DNA from: Thunnus maccoyii
Lineage: Eukaryota; Chordata; Actinopteri; Scombriformes; Scombridae
Direction: 5' to 3'
Assembly: GCF_910596095.1 (NCBI RefSeq)
Contig: NC_056545.1
Coordinates: 21,537,067 to 21,601,066 of the forward strand
DNA length: 64,000 bases
Numbering within the stretch: the stretch's first letter is position 1; each line of letters starts with the position of its first letter. Positions 27,701-40,150 of the stretch are shown here, piece by piece. The notes beneath the pieces were generated by a model. It worked only from the letters and a program-made list of their open reading frames with translations, was not told where the DNA came from and did no database searches. The position numbers and the translations under genes are program-made.

Positions 27701-30700
27701 ATACATGACCAATAATTGGGCTTTTTATATTTCATATATTATTTTTTATATATATATAATTTTTGCTTTTATTGGACAGTTGGCAGCAGAGAGGCAGACA
27801 GGAAACAAGGGGAGAGAGAGATGACATGCAACAAAGGTCCCTGGCTAGAATCGAACCAGGGACGTTGCAATTATGTTGCATGCACAGTAACCATTCGGCT
27901 ACCAGGGCGCTCCATATTTAATGTATTCTTAATGATAGTGTTTTTCATCATCTAGACCACATTTCCCATGAAGCCTGTTGCAAATATAACGCTTCCACTT
28001 GTTCTCCCTCTCTGTCCTTGGCATCACTCTGAGTGCATTTGTTTTCTCTGGCTTTACTCAACAGGATAAACATGTTGGAAGTGATTTTGTTCCACAGGCT
28101 TTACTCTTGTTCCACCATCTGCCGCTGCAAAAAAAAACAAACTCTAAATACTTGAGCTGCATTTTAAAGGCTAGAACAGAGACTCTTTGTTGTACTGGAA
28201 AAACATCCATCTGATTTCCTGCTAGATGTGACTTGGTGTCACACAATGTAAAATGCAGGGTAGAAATCAGTTTGTCTTATTTGTTTACAGTTATTACAGT
28301 AATTGCGGTAACAAATTAATATGGAAGTGACCAGCAGCATAGGTTCTTATTTCAATGAAGACTATAGGAATCTAGTTTTTAACTTCTGTTCTTCCCATGA
28401 TAGATCTTTAAAGGCCCTCTTTAAAGATCCCTGTAGTGCTTATGTCTTGTGTGTCACAAATGTCCATTTCCCATATGCACATTAAGCCAAACTACAAATA
28501 TTCTGTTTTTTCTGTGTTGACATCATGTGTGTAACTGAACAAAGGTTGATTTACAAGCCAGAACACAGAAAAGGTTTCTGGCTGGCTCCAGTGTGAAGCC
28601 CATCTCTGGTGCTCTCTTCAATCTTTGGTGAGCTTCTTTTACAAGTGGCCACTGTTCTCCAGCAGTCAGAGCTGTCACCCATGGTGAAAAGAAAAACAGC
28701 CCGATTTATCTGGAATGCTAATGTAGCGTTGGAACAGTCTTTGTTAAATACAGGAGAATGTATGGATGTGTGAAGGCCGCCCCATTAAATGGACAAACAA
28801 ACCAGGCAGTGCTGTGACTTCCATGTGTGAGAGGGAATAAAGATACACTGTAACATTTTCAACATGCACTGATGTTGCACAGACACCGACATCATCACAT
28901 ACCTGCACTTTGGCTCTATTGGACCCCGGCACATTGAATGAGAGTGAGTCAGCAGTGCAGTGAGACTTGGGGAGAAGGTAGGGGTAGAAATCATCCTTGT
29001 ACTTGTTTTTGAAGATCTAGAGATATGAAAATCAATCAAAGCTATAAATGTCACCTTCTTGTCAGACATATGAAGATTTCCTTCTAAGGCCCTCAGTTAC
29101 ATTCAGTTTATTTTACAATTTACTATTGGTCTTATTGATGTTGTGGCCAATAAACCCATAGGTTAGCATGACACTGTACTCATCTTCGTAGCTAAGAATG
29201 TGGACAACACCCACACAATAGTCCAATAGGGCCATGGCAATAAAAGTCTCAGATTTTTTAGCTCTACAAGCTCTACTTAAAGCCATCTGAAGCTTGTGTA
29301 TCTGTAGACTTATTTATAAAGCTGTTTCCAGCAGAGCTGTCCCAGTCTCTAAAATAACAAGGATGTTTAAAATAATATGATAACTTATAGATATTTTGGC
29401 CACAACTGCAACAATAAAAGCCAGGTGCCTTTAAAAAGGCAGAACTTTCCTTTGAATCTGACCTTGGTAAAGTTCCAGCGCTGGATGAAGTGGCGGGCTA
29501 CATCCCTGGCAGCTTTGCCATGAATAGCTGCAGACAGATCGCGCCACGGCATGCGAGGAACTTGAGTACGGTCGATGTTATCTGAAAAAATATAAAGAGC
29601 AATCCTTCCAGATCCCTGTTTAGAGACTCTCTGTATGTTTGCGTATGTGCATGTCTGTGATACTAAAAGGAGATTTAGATAATGTACCTTCAAAGGGTCT
29701 GTCAAGTTGGACCCAGTCTTTCCTGATGAAGTTGCTGTAGTCTTTGCCAAGCCATAGTTTAGTGTTGCCAATCAGATTCTCAGGGTCCTGCTCTGTTTGC
29801 TTATCTGGTTCAGATGGCTTTGGACCATCAGCCACACCATTGTCCTAGTTAACAAAGATATTAGTTTGTGTCTGCGGGTAGTGTGACATACTGAAAGCAC
29901 ACTGCCTCATGAACTACCGTGAACATATTTATTCTCAATTAGTGCCAATCAACAAGAAAATAAGATTGTGTCATCACATTCTTACTCCTGTATCTCCCTT
30001 TGGCTCCTCCTCTGCTTCACTGTTGGCCACCTCTGTCAAACCAAGGTCAGTTAGCCTGTACTGGCTGTCATCCCACCTCCCGAACGCAAGGTCAATGCCT
30101 CCCACAAAGGCTACTGTTTGGTCAATAGCCACCATCTTTTCATGGTGAGCCCAAAGGAACACCACAGCCGACACATGGTCAGGATGTCTCATCACCTGTT
30201 GAACATCAAACAGATTAACATTTTTTTAAAAAAATGAGATGACGTCTCTGGTAACAGTTCTAATTGTGTGGCTGTCGCCTGTACACCAAATTATTCTGAG
30301 AGGTGACAGACCTTGATGTTTGGGTGCATATTCATAAGAGTCTTCTTGCTGTGCTCGCTATTGATGCCAAGTGCGAGCTCCACCTCTTTGTACAACAGAA
30401 CACACACTTTGACTCCTTGTTCCTGCAGAAAAGGGATCAAAGAGAAGTGATGCAATTTGAAAAAAAAAGGATGAACAAAGGTGATGTGAAATTTGAAAAA
30501 TCTTTTGGGAGTTTAAACAGAGAGGAACAAGACAGAGAGTCCCTACTGCTTTGCGTTTGAGTATCTCATCCAGGCGCCAGTAATTTTCAGTCGCTGGTCT
30601 CTTCAGGAACACTTCAGGGCTGAGCCTGAGAGGAATATTTTAGTGGTATAATTACACGGACATTTTTAGCCGGTAAACTCAACTTTCTTCATCAGAAAAT

Positions 30701-33700
30701 CCAGATCTTGCTGACACTTACCACCAGTCTGTGATGAAGATTTCCTCCTTGGCTTGTTCAAGAGCATCAGCCAGGTCTTCAAAGTAGTCTCTTCCATTCA
30801 CATACCTTCAAATAACATCAATAAACCACAAACGTTTAGTAAATTAAGTCAGACTCTGAAGACGGACAGCTGTTGCAAATCTCAGACAGACTACACAGCA
30901 ACTGACCATTTAGTGAGTGTGTTCTCCCGCGGCTGAGCGAACCCCTCAAAGCGTTGCACTTTGAGAAAGTCAGAGGTTTCCGCCAGCCGGTTGATTTCAT
31001 GACTCCACCAATGCGCTTGTCTATAGCTGCTGCATTTGATGACCAGACTCCTGAGGAAAAACAAACAGGCCACACACGTATCACAACATAACCCCAGACA
31101 TAAAGATATGTATGTACGTACAGTATATACGTGGGCAAACACACAGCTGACTTACCGAGTGAAGTTCTCAAAGCAGACTCCGTATCTGGTGTCTGTATAA
31201 GCACGGCCTACTTTCACTTTGAATTCTGGGTCAAACAGCAATACAAAATTGATGTTGCCATGGTCTCGGTTCATATACATCAGGAAGGAGTCTTTCACCA
31301 CCAGCCAGCGGCGTGACCAGCGGAAACAGAACTGATGATGGCCAATGCAGTTCAGGCCTTGGATCCGGTGACCCCCCGACCTCTTGAAGATGGGCCCCTC
31401 CCTGAGGAGAGATGACACATATTGCAAAATAAATCCCTGTAATACACTTAGTCATTTCCCCATTTTCTTTGTCTCTCCCTCACACATAAATAGTCTATTC
31501 TGCTTACAAGCCTTTGGGTCCGAGATCAGTGATGAAGGAGAGAGCACCGACAGAGAGGAACTCCAACTGAAACAAAGGCAAAGAGAGAATGCCATCATGC
31601 TACATGACATTCACTGTGTATCTGTGCTGTGAATGTCTGTGTTTCAAAGCTATTACCATGCTGTGGTCATTCCTACAGAAAGCGTTCTCCAGCAGACCAT
31701 TCAAGTACTCCTCAAGGTATTTCTGCAATAGAAAAGTGATTCAATTTTAAAATGCGACTTGTGCAAGTGAGTCACTGGAATTGCCTGAAACTGTATGAAT
31801 TTTGTGAAATTGTCATTTTTGTTGTGTAGAGTTGGTTCATTTCAATAAATGTATCATATCACTTCTATTTTTTACAATAATTGTCTGGTGTGAAAACAAT
31901 AAAAAGCTATTTTTTTCACACAAAAAAGTGGCATTCTCATATACAATATTCACATGTGACAGTAGTAAAACATTTGAGACATTAGGCTGATAAGAGTGTA
32001 ACAAAATCAATAAATACAAGGAATCAGCAAAGACCAACACAGTAAACACAGATTTTTCTTTTATATGTACCGCAGTTAATAGAGAACAACAATCTTCTTC
32101 ATTAAATAAAATTAATTTGAAAATCTTGACACAACAACAATTCTGTGAGTGAAAAGTATCTGAATATTTATACCATTGTGTTCGCCATCAAGGACACATT
32201 GTGTGTGGGTATTTCAAAGCATGTACTGTATACTTTATATGTGCTATCTGATTGGTTTGTTTGATACCATTTTGCTGGAGGTCCTTCTGGTCCGGTCATT
32301 CCCATGTAGGCTGGGCATTTCCTCTGACATGGCTCTCAGCTGCTGCCTGTCCTTTGCAAATCTTTGAGAGAAATTTGAATATTCAAAATGCTTAGTGCTT
32401 CAGAAATCTGACTGTAAAAACTCATAAAAAAAACATCACTCAGATTTTGAATGCACATCTCTCAGAGTGAGTTTGATTTGCATGATTAAGATAAACAGAT
32501 TTGTACACTGACCTTCCCAGAGGCAGCAAATGAAGCATCATCTTGTGCTTGTAAAGATCTCGATGCAGCTCCTGGAAGTGCTTGTACTTCCTCTTCACCG
32601 TCCAGTGGAACTGGCCGTGTGTTAGCCACACCGTGTACAGGGTGCCTACACGGACCTGGTGAGACATTATTGAAATGATGCACATAAACATGATGGTATA
32701 AAATGACGAAAATCAAATACTGAAGACCAAATGTCACACTAGTATTCATTAAATTTTCAATTAGTTATCCAAGTTGTGACACAAATTTGTATTTCATTAG
32801 TGACAAAGACTTACGTGTTTAAATGAATACTTTTTTTACAACCTGGATTTTATTTTCATATGCTTTGAGTATGTCACATTTTTGCTTCCTTTTTATCAGG
32901 TATGGTAACATTTTCCTCACAAAACCAGTAGGCAGAGCTTTACCTCAACATCCATTAGGGCAAGACACATAAGAGGTTAAGAAGAAAACTAAAGTTAACA
33001 CACTCAAAATGTGGGTTATTATCATCCATTGCAATGCAATAGATCAAAGTTGAACCAAGAAGTAGCGCTTCCACATTTAATGGGCATGTACTCTGAACAG
33101 TTTGTGTAACACAATGTTCTTTTTGACTTCATACAAGTAGTATTTGCTGAAAGGCATCTATTTGGACTTGGGAGTAAAAACAGCTAACGTGGATAGGAAA
33201 ACAAAGGGAGAACATGCAAACTGACTGAGTCAGTCATATTTAACTCAGCTGTTACTAATAATCATTCATTTCTAAAAGGCATCATGCAACATGTTGTCCT
33301 TCTCTGGCTATGAACTGACTTATATAACAATATAAAGAAACTTGTGCTTTTTGACATAAATGCACATGCAGTACTGCAGTTTGAGTGGTTAAAAAAAGAG
33401 ACTTGTGTAAAAGTAGATATGTCATTGGCAGTTATAAAGTGGGCTCCTGAAAACTAAAATATTTTGTTATATTAGGCCCCTCCAGAATAACCTGACATGC
33501 CAGATGGTTTGTTACACAGAACCATCTAAGAAGTCGTCCTTGGAAACTGTTTGGAAAAGGGCAGGCTCTTTCAAAAAAATAATTGGCAGGTGATTGGATG
33601 AACCATCTGTCTATCACCGTCTTACTTTGCAAGGCAAGCGCATAACTTGAAGCCTGACAAGATGGATTCTCACATGATGTCGTGATTTCTTGAATCCAGC

Positions 33701-34678
33701 TGCCTCGCAAGGTAACCTCCAGAGGACCCAGCAGTAGAGTAAACACCCACTTCCACAAACACTCTCAACACTGTGCTCACCTGTTCTACCCAAACATCGC
33801 ATCTACACTTAAAATTATAATCAACATACACACAACAACTCACCATGTAATTTCAAGCCTATCTCTCTATCTGAACAACAGTAGGTTAATGCGACAGTTA
33901 AGCCCACTGGCTCAAAACAAAAGTTAAACCCACAGACAGACAGCATGGAAATAACCACACAATCATGGGACAGCTGACTGTTTAGAGTATTAACAGCCTG
34001 CTTGTGAGTTCAGAAAAAGAGTTAAATACTAACAGTTTTGCTATGACATGATGTCTCAATAGTAAAGTACATTCAAGTTGAACTTCACAGTGTCTCAGCC
34101 AGGCTGGAACATTAGATTGAAGTCAGATATTAAAAGGTGATCATGGGTGATCATGTTTATAAGACGTTGCATAGGACGAAACCATTTGAACGTGGATATA
34201 TGCACGGATTCACTTCAAGCTCATCAAAGCTTGCTATTAATACTTAGTCCTTTCAGCAACTACCAAAAGAGAACAAAAATTGAATGGATGTACCTTAGAG
34301 CGGGTGGTGTATTTCTCTGTGTTGTCCACCCTGCATGTGATAGGTACACCAGGCATTAGGTATGGTATACCCTCCTCCTTTATTTCCGGAAGATGATGCA
34401 CCACAAGGAATGGACGGCCATCTATGTTTTGGAAGATTCGAATATGTCACTGAAATTTCTTCTGATACAGCAATTAGAGTTGTTCAACAGACAGCTCATA
34501 TCTTCTTAGATTAACATATCTTATAAAAGGAAGTGTTATTTTTACCACTGCTGGACATGAGGCCATCTATCTCGTCTGGACTCAGATTATGGAGGTCATG
34601 CGTGAAACGCCTTCTGCCCAGGTTTTGGACTGTTGTGCACTGAGCCACTGGCTCAATCACATCCTCTGGAGCGGCCAT
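21728..34678 (-). CDS. pld2: PLD2, phospholipase D2 (complete, 23 coding exons, 957 aa)
   Basis: Hydrolyses phosphatidylcholine to phosphatidic acid and choline at the plasma membrane and endosomes. Exons in order: 34546-34678, 34294-34421, 32513-32655, 32268-32361, 31657-31722, 31508-31566, 31156-31401, 30907-31050, 30722-30805, 30547-30625, 30312-30422, 29986-30195, 29688-29844, 29463-29581, 28903-29016, 25293-25397, 24695-24783, 24267-24380, 23811-23857, 23378-23512, 22596-22749, 22094-22211, 21728-21952. They total 2874 bases, in frame, ending TAA. The PX domain is about residues 50-180 and the PH domain about 200-335. HKD1 is HHEKMVAID (447-454) and HKD2 is HSKTLIAD (779-786). The C-terminus [11 protein letters not shown] ends in the WT typical of mammalian-type PLD. 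The short acidic loop after HKD1 separates it from PLD1, which carries a long loop there. Start: ATG at 34678, the first in-frame ATG after a good acceptor at 34699/34700. Human PLD2 is 933 residues. Confidence 0.95.
23378..23512 (-). other. pld2: PLD2 exon 20 with second catalytic HKD motif
   Basis: A 135-base exon ending in [19 protein letters not shown]. His779, Lys781 and Asp786 complete the second HxKxxxxD. The next exon continues [17 protein letters not shown], the conserved motif that follows HKD2. Confidence 0.92.
25745..27231 (+). mobile_element. degenerate L2-clade LINE fragment (reverse transcriptase plus 3' tail)
   Basis: An open stretch from 25751 encodes reverse-transcriptase blocks: [13 protein letters not shown], then [13 protein letters not shown] with the YADD catalytic box, then [16 protein letters not shown]. 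After a frame break near 26065, further degraded coding sequence includes [14 protein letters not shown] residues on the plus strand (about 26335-26360). The 3' end has the fish L2-style tail (AGTGCCCTGAGATAACTTCT, then GGTGCTATAGAAATA) and finishes in a short TTGAC tandem. Frame breaks and 5' truncation make it inactive. It lies antisense to PLD2. Confidence 0.82.
26471..26500 (+). repeat. 10-bp tandem triplication inside the LINE
   Basis: The unit TCCAAAAGTG occurs three times head to tail (the last ends in A). It is probably a replication-slippage product that arose within the dead LINE copy. Confidence 0.85.
27763..27913 (-). mobile_element. tRNA-derived SINE
   Basis: Read on the minus strand it opens with a tRNA-like head. 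An A-box-like TAGCCGAATGG lies at 27901-27891 and a B-box GGTTCGATTC at 27857-27848. These are followed by a tRNA-unrelated body with CTCTCTCTCCCC and CCTGTCTGCC phrases. The internal Pol III promoter and the non-tRNA tail mark a retroposon, not a functional tRNA gene; no acceptor stem closes the head. Confidence 0.7.
29986..30195 (-). other. pld2: PLD2 exon 12 with first catalytic HKD motif
   Basis: A 210-base exon (residues 430-499) containing [19 protein letters not shown], where His447, Lys449 and Asp454 match HxKxxxxD. It continues with [18 protein letters not shown] and then an acidic variable loop [13 protein letters not shown] segment. The donor is GTAAGA after ACAGGA. Confidence 0.92.
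32656..34293. other. PLD2 intron 2
   Basis: A 1.6 kb intron. The low-coordinate half is plain AT-rich sequence. The high-coordinate half holds a probable dispersed repeat at 33425-33790. No exon is seen. Confidence 0.5.
33425..33790. repeat. probable dispersed teleost repeat
   Basis: A block of higher GC content than the surrounding intron. On the minus strand it reads through as TTGCGAGGCAGCTGGATTC, then GATGGATTCTCA in reverse sense, and resembles a repeat I associate with many fish genomes. It explains the 108- and 62-residue minus-strand open frames here. Family assignment is from memory and unverified. Confidence 0.4.
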
Positions 34679-35342
34679 CGCACTGTTGTTGCAGCTGTTC
34701 TGGTGCAAAGACAAAAAGTGAAAAGAAAAGAGAGAGACTTACATTTATAATCTGGAGTTTGTGCAACTTCACACTTGTTAAATTCACACACTTGATGTAA
34801 TAATTCGCAGTATTTCAAGGTCTAAAACAACAAAAAACAAAACAAAAAAGTGATTTAGTGTTCCACTACAGAGAAAAATGATGTTTTTTGGAGGCAGCAG
34901 CATAACTTACAACACAGTAACTGCACAGACTGAAAGCTTAAGACCTAATTTGCATTAATTGGATAAAATATCTGCCTTTGTATCAAAGTATAATTTATAT
35001 CCATTTAAGGAATTAGCTTATATTGTCTCTAGAAATGGGTTCAAATCTATAATGTCCAATAATAGATTCAATCTACAATAAACTGATATTGTCAATGCTT
35101 AGAGCACTTTGTGTGTGCCAGTGTAGCTACAGTTCAGAAAGCTATCAACGTTTTGTCTCTACTGACAATTTGTTTACCTATTTGGTATGTTTTAAACCTA
35201 GTGACAAAAATTTGATTGCTGTTATTATAAGTTATTAGAAATATTTGATTATCTGGAGCAATGCATTTGTAAACCATATGTCCCCAAGTAATGATCTGAT
35301 TGAGTAAAAGACAATACTGCTAGTAGGAATTTGAGCACTAGT

Positions 35343-35455
35343 AAAATGGTTAATGGACTGCACTTATATAGCGCCTTTCTACTTTAACGGAAAAAGTGTT
35401 TTACAATCGTTGCCTCTCTTCACCCATTCACAGACACACACACCGATGGCAAGTT
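35343..35455 (+). repeat. dispersed fish repeat fragment
   Basis: Contains the phrase GGACTGCACTTATATAGCGC followed by CACCCATTCACAGACACACA, a combination typical of an interspersed element of percomorph genomes. It is truncated here. The family is not established. Confidence 0.5.
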
Positions 35456-35574
35456 TATCAGTTTTGCTAATAGCAGTAGTTTCGGTTTGTATATATGAAC
35501 TGCAACACCAACAGATGCAGCCAGAAACTCAGGGGTAGCAACAGTTGTTATTTATAAAATCAACAACCTTAGTA

Positions 35575-35685
35575 ACAGTAACCAGTAGCAGCAGCAACAA
35601 CAGTAGAAGTAGTAATAGTTAGTAAAAGCAGCAGCAGTACTAAAGGTAATGAAACAGTAGCAGCAGTAGCAGCATTAGCTTTCAA
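35575..35685. repeat. degenerate trinucleotide (AGC/AGT) tract
   Basis: About 110 bases of interrupted CAG, CAA and AGT units on the plus strand, with stops in all frames. Confidence 0.6.
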
Positions 35686-36048
35686 TGTAGCTTAACAGGA
35701 CTCAGATGTCATAATACAGACATACTGTACACTATCCAGACTAATAGTGTAAGTATCTCAAAAGAAGAGTAGTTAGCGAAATAATCTGACAGTACAAGTG
35801 GGTTCTTGAAGTGAATCTAATCCTTGAGGAGAGCGACATGATCATGATCACACAGGAAGAGGCATTCAAGTACAACTCAGTATCACACCAGTCAACAACA
35901 GATGATGTAATGTCAGAAGTATCACTGTTAAAATGCTGAAAACAGAGAGCCCTCACACACCTCAGGCGTCTTGTGCTGTTTACCTGTGTATCAGGTCATC
36001 GACACATCGACTTACGAGATGTGTAGGACACAGCTACCGGCAACAGAG

Positions 36049-36054
<6 letters not shown>

Positions 36055-36082
<28 letters not shown>
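36055..36082. repeat. (GT)14 microsatellite
   Basis: Uninterrupted GT dinucleotide run in the PLD2-CHRNE spacer. Confidence 0.95.
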
Positions 36083-36087
<5 letters not shown>

Positions 36088-37855
36088 AACCCTTTTGTGT
36101 AGTGTGTGGGCCGGTGTCTTTGAATGGCTGAACGTTTCCTCGGCAACGAGGCAAAGGGGAGGGAGGGTGTGTGTAAGAGGGAGACAGAGAAAGAAGGGGG
36201 GGTAGGGTTAGGTGGGTGGGGTCGGGGGTAGGTTGTTAGTGTTTGGGAATGATAATGAGGATGAAATATCTAAGAACCACATCTAAAAACTAAAACATCT
36301 CAAAACTGAATAAATACTGCTGTTTATGGCAGCAAGGTTAAGTTAAAAAATAATAAAGTAAAGTTTATCTCCAATGTTTAATATTTTTGACTTCATGAAA
36401 AACGGTTTTAACTACCTCCATGTGTTTAATTGTCAATTATCAACACATTAATTTGTGTATTTTTACAAATTACAGCATTATCTCTTTCTTTGCTGTGCCT
36501 CAACTAACGTATACCACCTAAACTTCTTAATATCAGTGGTGGAGTTTTGGGTCTAGATGTGTGACACTTTGCCATTACATTAAATAACAGCCAGTCAATG
36601 AGATAAAGGTTGTGCCTGTCAAGTTGTGTAAGATCCACTATACAGTCACAAATATGTCAACCAACCAATGCTTTGCAGTGGTTAAAACCTACTGGAATTT
36701 CATGGTTCATTTCAACAAAATGCGATCGATTGATAACCTGTCCAGTGTTTCTCACCATCTGCCCACTGCATGCTGGAGAAGGCCACAGCCACACAGGGTC
36801 CTGAATAGGAGTTAGCAGGTAAAGACAGGAGTAATACTGAACATTGGATAGGGACATCACCTGCACTGTACAAGCTAAAGGCCATTGGCAGCACCTGACG
36901 TCTTGAGAAGTGGTAATAAATTAAAAAAAGACCAGATACATGACAACAGTGACACAGTCATCGTCATTTTAGGATCATTCAACTTTCTAATAATTATTTT
37001 TGACACCTGTTGAACAGTGAACTATGATGACTTTCTTAACATTTGGAGGCTCTATTGGGTATTATGACAATATGTTCTTAATTTCCAGATCATCACATCC
37101 CACTGGTTGTACAAAATATTAAAAAAAAACACTTTGAAGAACACTAATGAGAAAAATTCAAGTAAAAATTATAATCCCTTTCTGAAGCTGTGTTAATTCA
37201 CAACAAGTTATATTGTACTTGCTATAAAACTCATATAAAGGCCATTTCTACTTTGTCATTTCAAGAAGAGCTATTTCTGCACCCTTTCCATGCTTTTTTT
37301 GTTTCCACCCTGATCCTAGATCTTTTTTAAGCCATTCAGCCATCTTAGCTGGCATTAAAGCCTGTCATTTCAATTACTTCCAACTGTATGTTGAGACAGA
37401 TATGTTGGCAAAACAATGTTTTGCCAAATAAGCTCTTTGGTTTGATTTGACTTAAGACTTTTTTTCGCCTCTATTCACTCTTTATGCTGGCTAATACTTG
37501 CCACAAAGCATACATAATGTGTATTACATTACAGGTATGCATGAGAAAACTAAATACTGATCCAAAAATGCGGAACTGAGACCAATCTTATCACACACAC
37601 ATATTTTATGGAAATACATAATGATTACCCTTTAAAAGGCAGAGAAGTCTATGGTTGACTTTACATGATTTTCTTCTTTTTTGTCTGTTGGAGTGAGAAT
37701 TTGTCTACACTATTTACTCAGGTTTCCTACCTGTGAAATACTACACTACACCACCCATGTTCCTTTACAACATGAGCCAGATTGTCCAGAAGGGAGTGTT
37801 GTTACTGGGAGCCAAGGCAGATCTTACACACCAAGCAGTCATATGATCGTAAATC

Positions 37856-37882
37856 TGTGTGTGTGTGTGTGTGTGTGTGTGT
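37856..37882. repeat. (TG)13 microsatellite
   Basis: Uninterrupted TG run in the PLD2-CHRNE spacer. Confidence 0.95.
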
Positions 37883-38490
37883 CTATCAGCAGTCTTTGTT
37901 CTACAAACCCTTTGAACTTTGTGCCGTTTGTTGCCAAAGGATAGGTTCACAATTATTCCAAGTCTGCTTTAAAACAGGTGCCCATATAAACACGGAAATA
38001 AGTTTGCTTTCTATAATCATCCCTCCTGTTCATGTCAGCCTTTGAGATCCCTTCCCATCCTAATGTGCTTCCAATATAAGTGTTGGGGGACTAAAACTAT
38101 GTTCTGTGCAAAAATACGTTCCAAAGTTGATCTGAAGTTAATTTGAGGCTTCAGCAGTCTGAGTTATTAAAATGGGTTTATTCCAAAGTTACAGTCTTTT
38201 GTGTTCCTATCCCTCCACTGCAGCTCAACAAGGAAACACTGTCTGGAGAAACAGAGAGAGGGAATTTTATACTAAAACTGTTGGAACTTTATATAATTAC
38301 TTGATTTTTATTTGATTTTTGCAAAAAACTAGGACTGTGGATTTTGCTCTCCATCAATAACATGGGAAGCACATTATCTTTAAAGGAATCTTGTGATGGC
38401 CAGGATGATTACGTCAAGAAAAACCTGTTTTTCAGTGTTCATATGGGCACTTGACTGTTGTTTTAAGACAAACTTGAAAATTGTGAACAA

Positions 38491-38562
38491 GCCCTTTGCA
38501 TTGTACAGCACCTTGCAACTCTGGTTTTGAAAGGCGCTTTATAAATAAAGTTTACTTACTTA
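38491..38562 (+). repeat. LINE/SINE-type 3' tail fragment
   Basis: The phrase GGCGCTTTATAAATAAAGTT followed by a short (ACTT) tandem is the hallmark of retroposon 3' ends in fish. Only the tail survives. Confidence 0.5.
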
Positions 38563-39906
38563 AAGCCAAAACCAATTCACACTGGGATCGTCTCAGTTTT
38601 CTTCAAACAAAAAACTTAAACTGTCAGAATGGGGTTTTTTTTCATTTTACTGCTGAATCAGTTAAAAGTCTCACCTTGCTGCAGTGATGGTGAGGTGTAC
38701 TCTAGGTGTGGTCAGTACATCTCTACATCACTGCTGGTTGTGGTTACAGGTGAAACACAACACACCTCTGACCACTCTCTACATACTGCAACAGTCTTTT
38801 AACCAGAAGAGATCAGTGAAAGGCTTCCCAGGTAAAGCTATTCCTTATTGAAAGCCTATGTTGCACAGTGGATATATCAGAATATAATTCTGATCCATTC
38901 ATTTCTTCTTGAAGTGCATAATTATCTTAAATTACAACATATCAAGAAGCTAAAGAAACTGCACCCAAGAAAGTTTCTGTCTGTTTGCAACTTTAGGAGC
39001 AGCAAGGTGCAAGCAGTATAATATTGATTGTCAACAAATAAACTTTCCCCTACACTAATATTTGTCCTCTGCTCCAGGGGAAAGTTGTGTGTTTGCATAT
39101 TTTTTGCATAATTTACCAGGTCTTCAAAAACAATTTGCACGGGATGTTTTTTTATTTAAGCATGAGCAAAATATAGACCGACCGTAGCAACAGACTGAGA
39201 AACGTGCAACCAAATGACAGGATCTGAACACCTACACAACTGTGCTGAGTCAACTCTCGCCTCCGCTGGTTCCCATCGGATTTCCCCAAAAATCCGGTGC
39301 ATCGTGTGCCCTGAAAATAGCCGTCATTTCTGACTGATTCATCTTTTAACCACATTTTTCTTACCCGTCACACTCACCTGACACTAGGAGCACGCTCTCT
39401 AATATGTTTTATGATACAATCTTGCTGGAGAACACGCACTTTTGCCACAGATTTAGGAGTTGATGCGAGTTTGGATGAGCTACAGCTCAATCAGAATAAG
39501 TTTTCTTTAACGTACGCCAGAATCTACAAGGTCTTTATTGGGTTTCACACCACATTGCTATAGTTGTTAGTCTATTTAACACTCCGGATATCAAAGTTAC
39601 TGTGGGTGTAGAGACTGAAAATGCTGAAGGCGAAGTTTTGTCGTCTCCACCCATTCCCCATGGCTTCCCACAGCATTCCTCAAAGAAATTCAATTTACGA
39701 AAAGTACGCTTCAAATGTCAGCTGACGACAGCGCCAAGTGCCAACCGTAACCGCAAATCACACCGACGAGACAGATGTTTGTTATCATCCCTCTTCGGTG
39801 GTGTGAAATCTGCAGCTGGACAATTTCAATCGGCAACGCAGCGACACAGTTCAGACAGACAGGAGTGAAAAATGCGTCCAGCTGAGGCCCAACGTGAAAT
39901 ACTTAC

Positions 39907-40150
39907 TCTCCGTTCAAATACAGCCACGGCTCAGCACACACAGCTACTCCACATGTGGGGCAAGGACATGAAACATATACTCAGATTAAAAGTGATGTTT
40001 CATCGTTTCCCGGCCAGCCAGCCAGTTGTTTTCTTAGAGGAGGGTTAATTTCTATTCCCCCTGTAGGTGATGTACACTTAAGTCCCTCCCATCGGATGTC
40101 CAGCTCAACATGGAGGAGGAATAGAAAATTAAATATTAGAAATGTGGATT
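39907..40150 (-). promoter_or_regulatory. possible PLD2 promoter and non-coding first exon
   Basis: On the minus strand a strong donor (GAGA|GTAAGT) ends at 39907, and the block at about 39620-40130 has more CG dinucleotides than its surroundings. PLD2 needs a 5' UTR exon upstream of its acceptor at 34699, and this is the best candidate I see. A weaker donor near 35981 (ACACAG|GTAAAC) is an alternative. No transcript evidence is available. Confidence 0.3.

Larger units (their letters stand above)
25398..28902. other. PLD2 intron 15, repeat-loaded
   Basis: The largest PLD2 intron (3.5 kb). It has been expanded by a degenerate L2-like LINE (about 25745-27231, plus strand) and a tRNA-derived SINE (about 27763-27913, minus strand). 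The part from 27914 to 28902 shows no gene. Confidence 0.75.
31156..34678 (-). other. pld2: PLD2 N-terminal PX and PH domain exons
   Basis: Exons 2 to 5 carry the phosphoinositide-binding PX domain, with the recognisable stretches [20 protein letters not shown] and [14 protein letters not shown]. Exons 7 and 8 carry the PH domain: [40 protein letters not shown] and [15 protein letters not shown]. These target the enzyme to membranes. Residue order and exon borders are consistent with vertebrate PLD1/PLD2. Confidence 0.88.

Noticed and set aside
27848..27901. Possible tRNA gene
   Set aside because: A- and B-boxes are present, but the acceptor and anticodon stems do not fold and a SINE body follows.
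33432..33802. Minus-strand open frames of 108 and 62 residues in a PLD2 intron
   Set aside because: No splice context or family resemblance, and the sequence looks like a dispersed repeat.
39602..39868. 88-residue plus-strand open frame
   Set aside because: Basic, unconserved-looking product in a CG-rich block. More likely a by-product of promoter composition than a gene.
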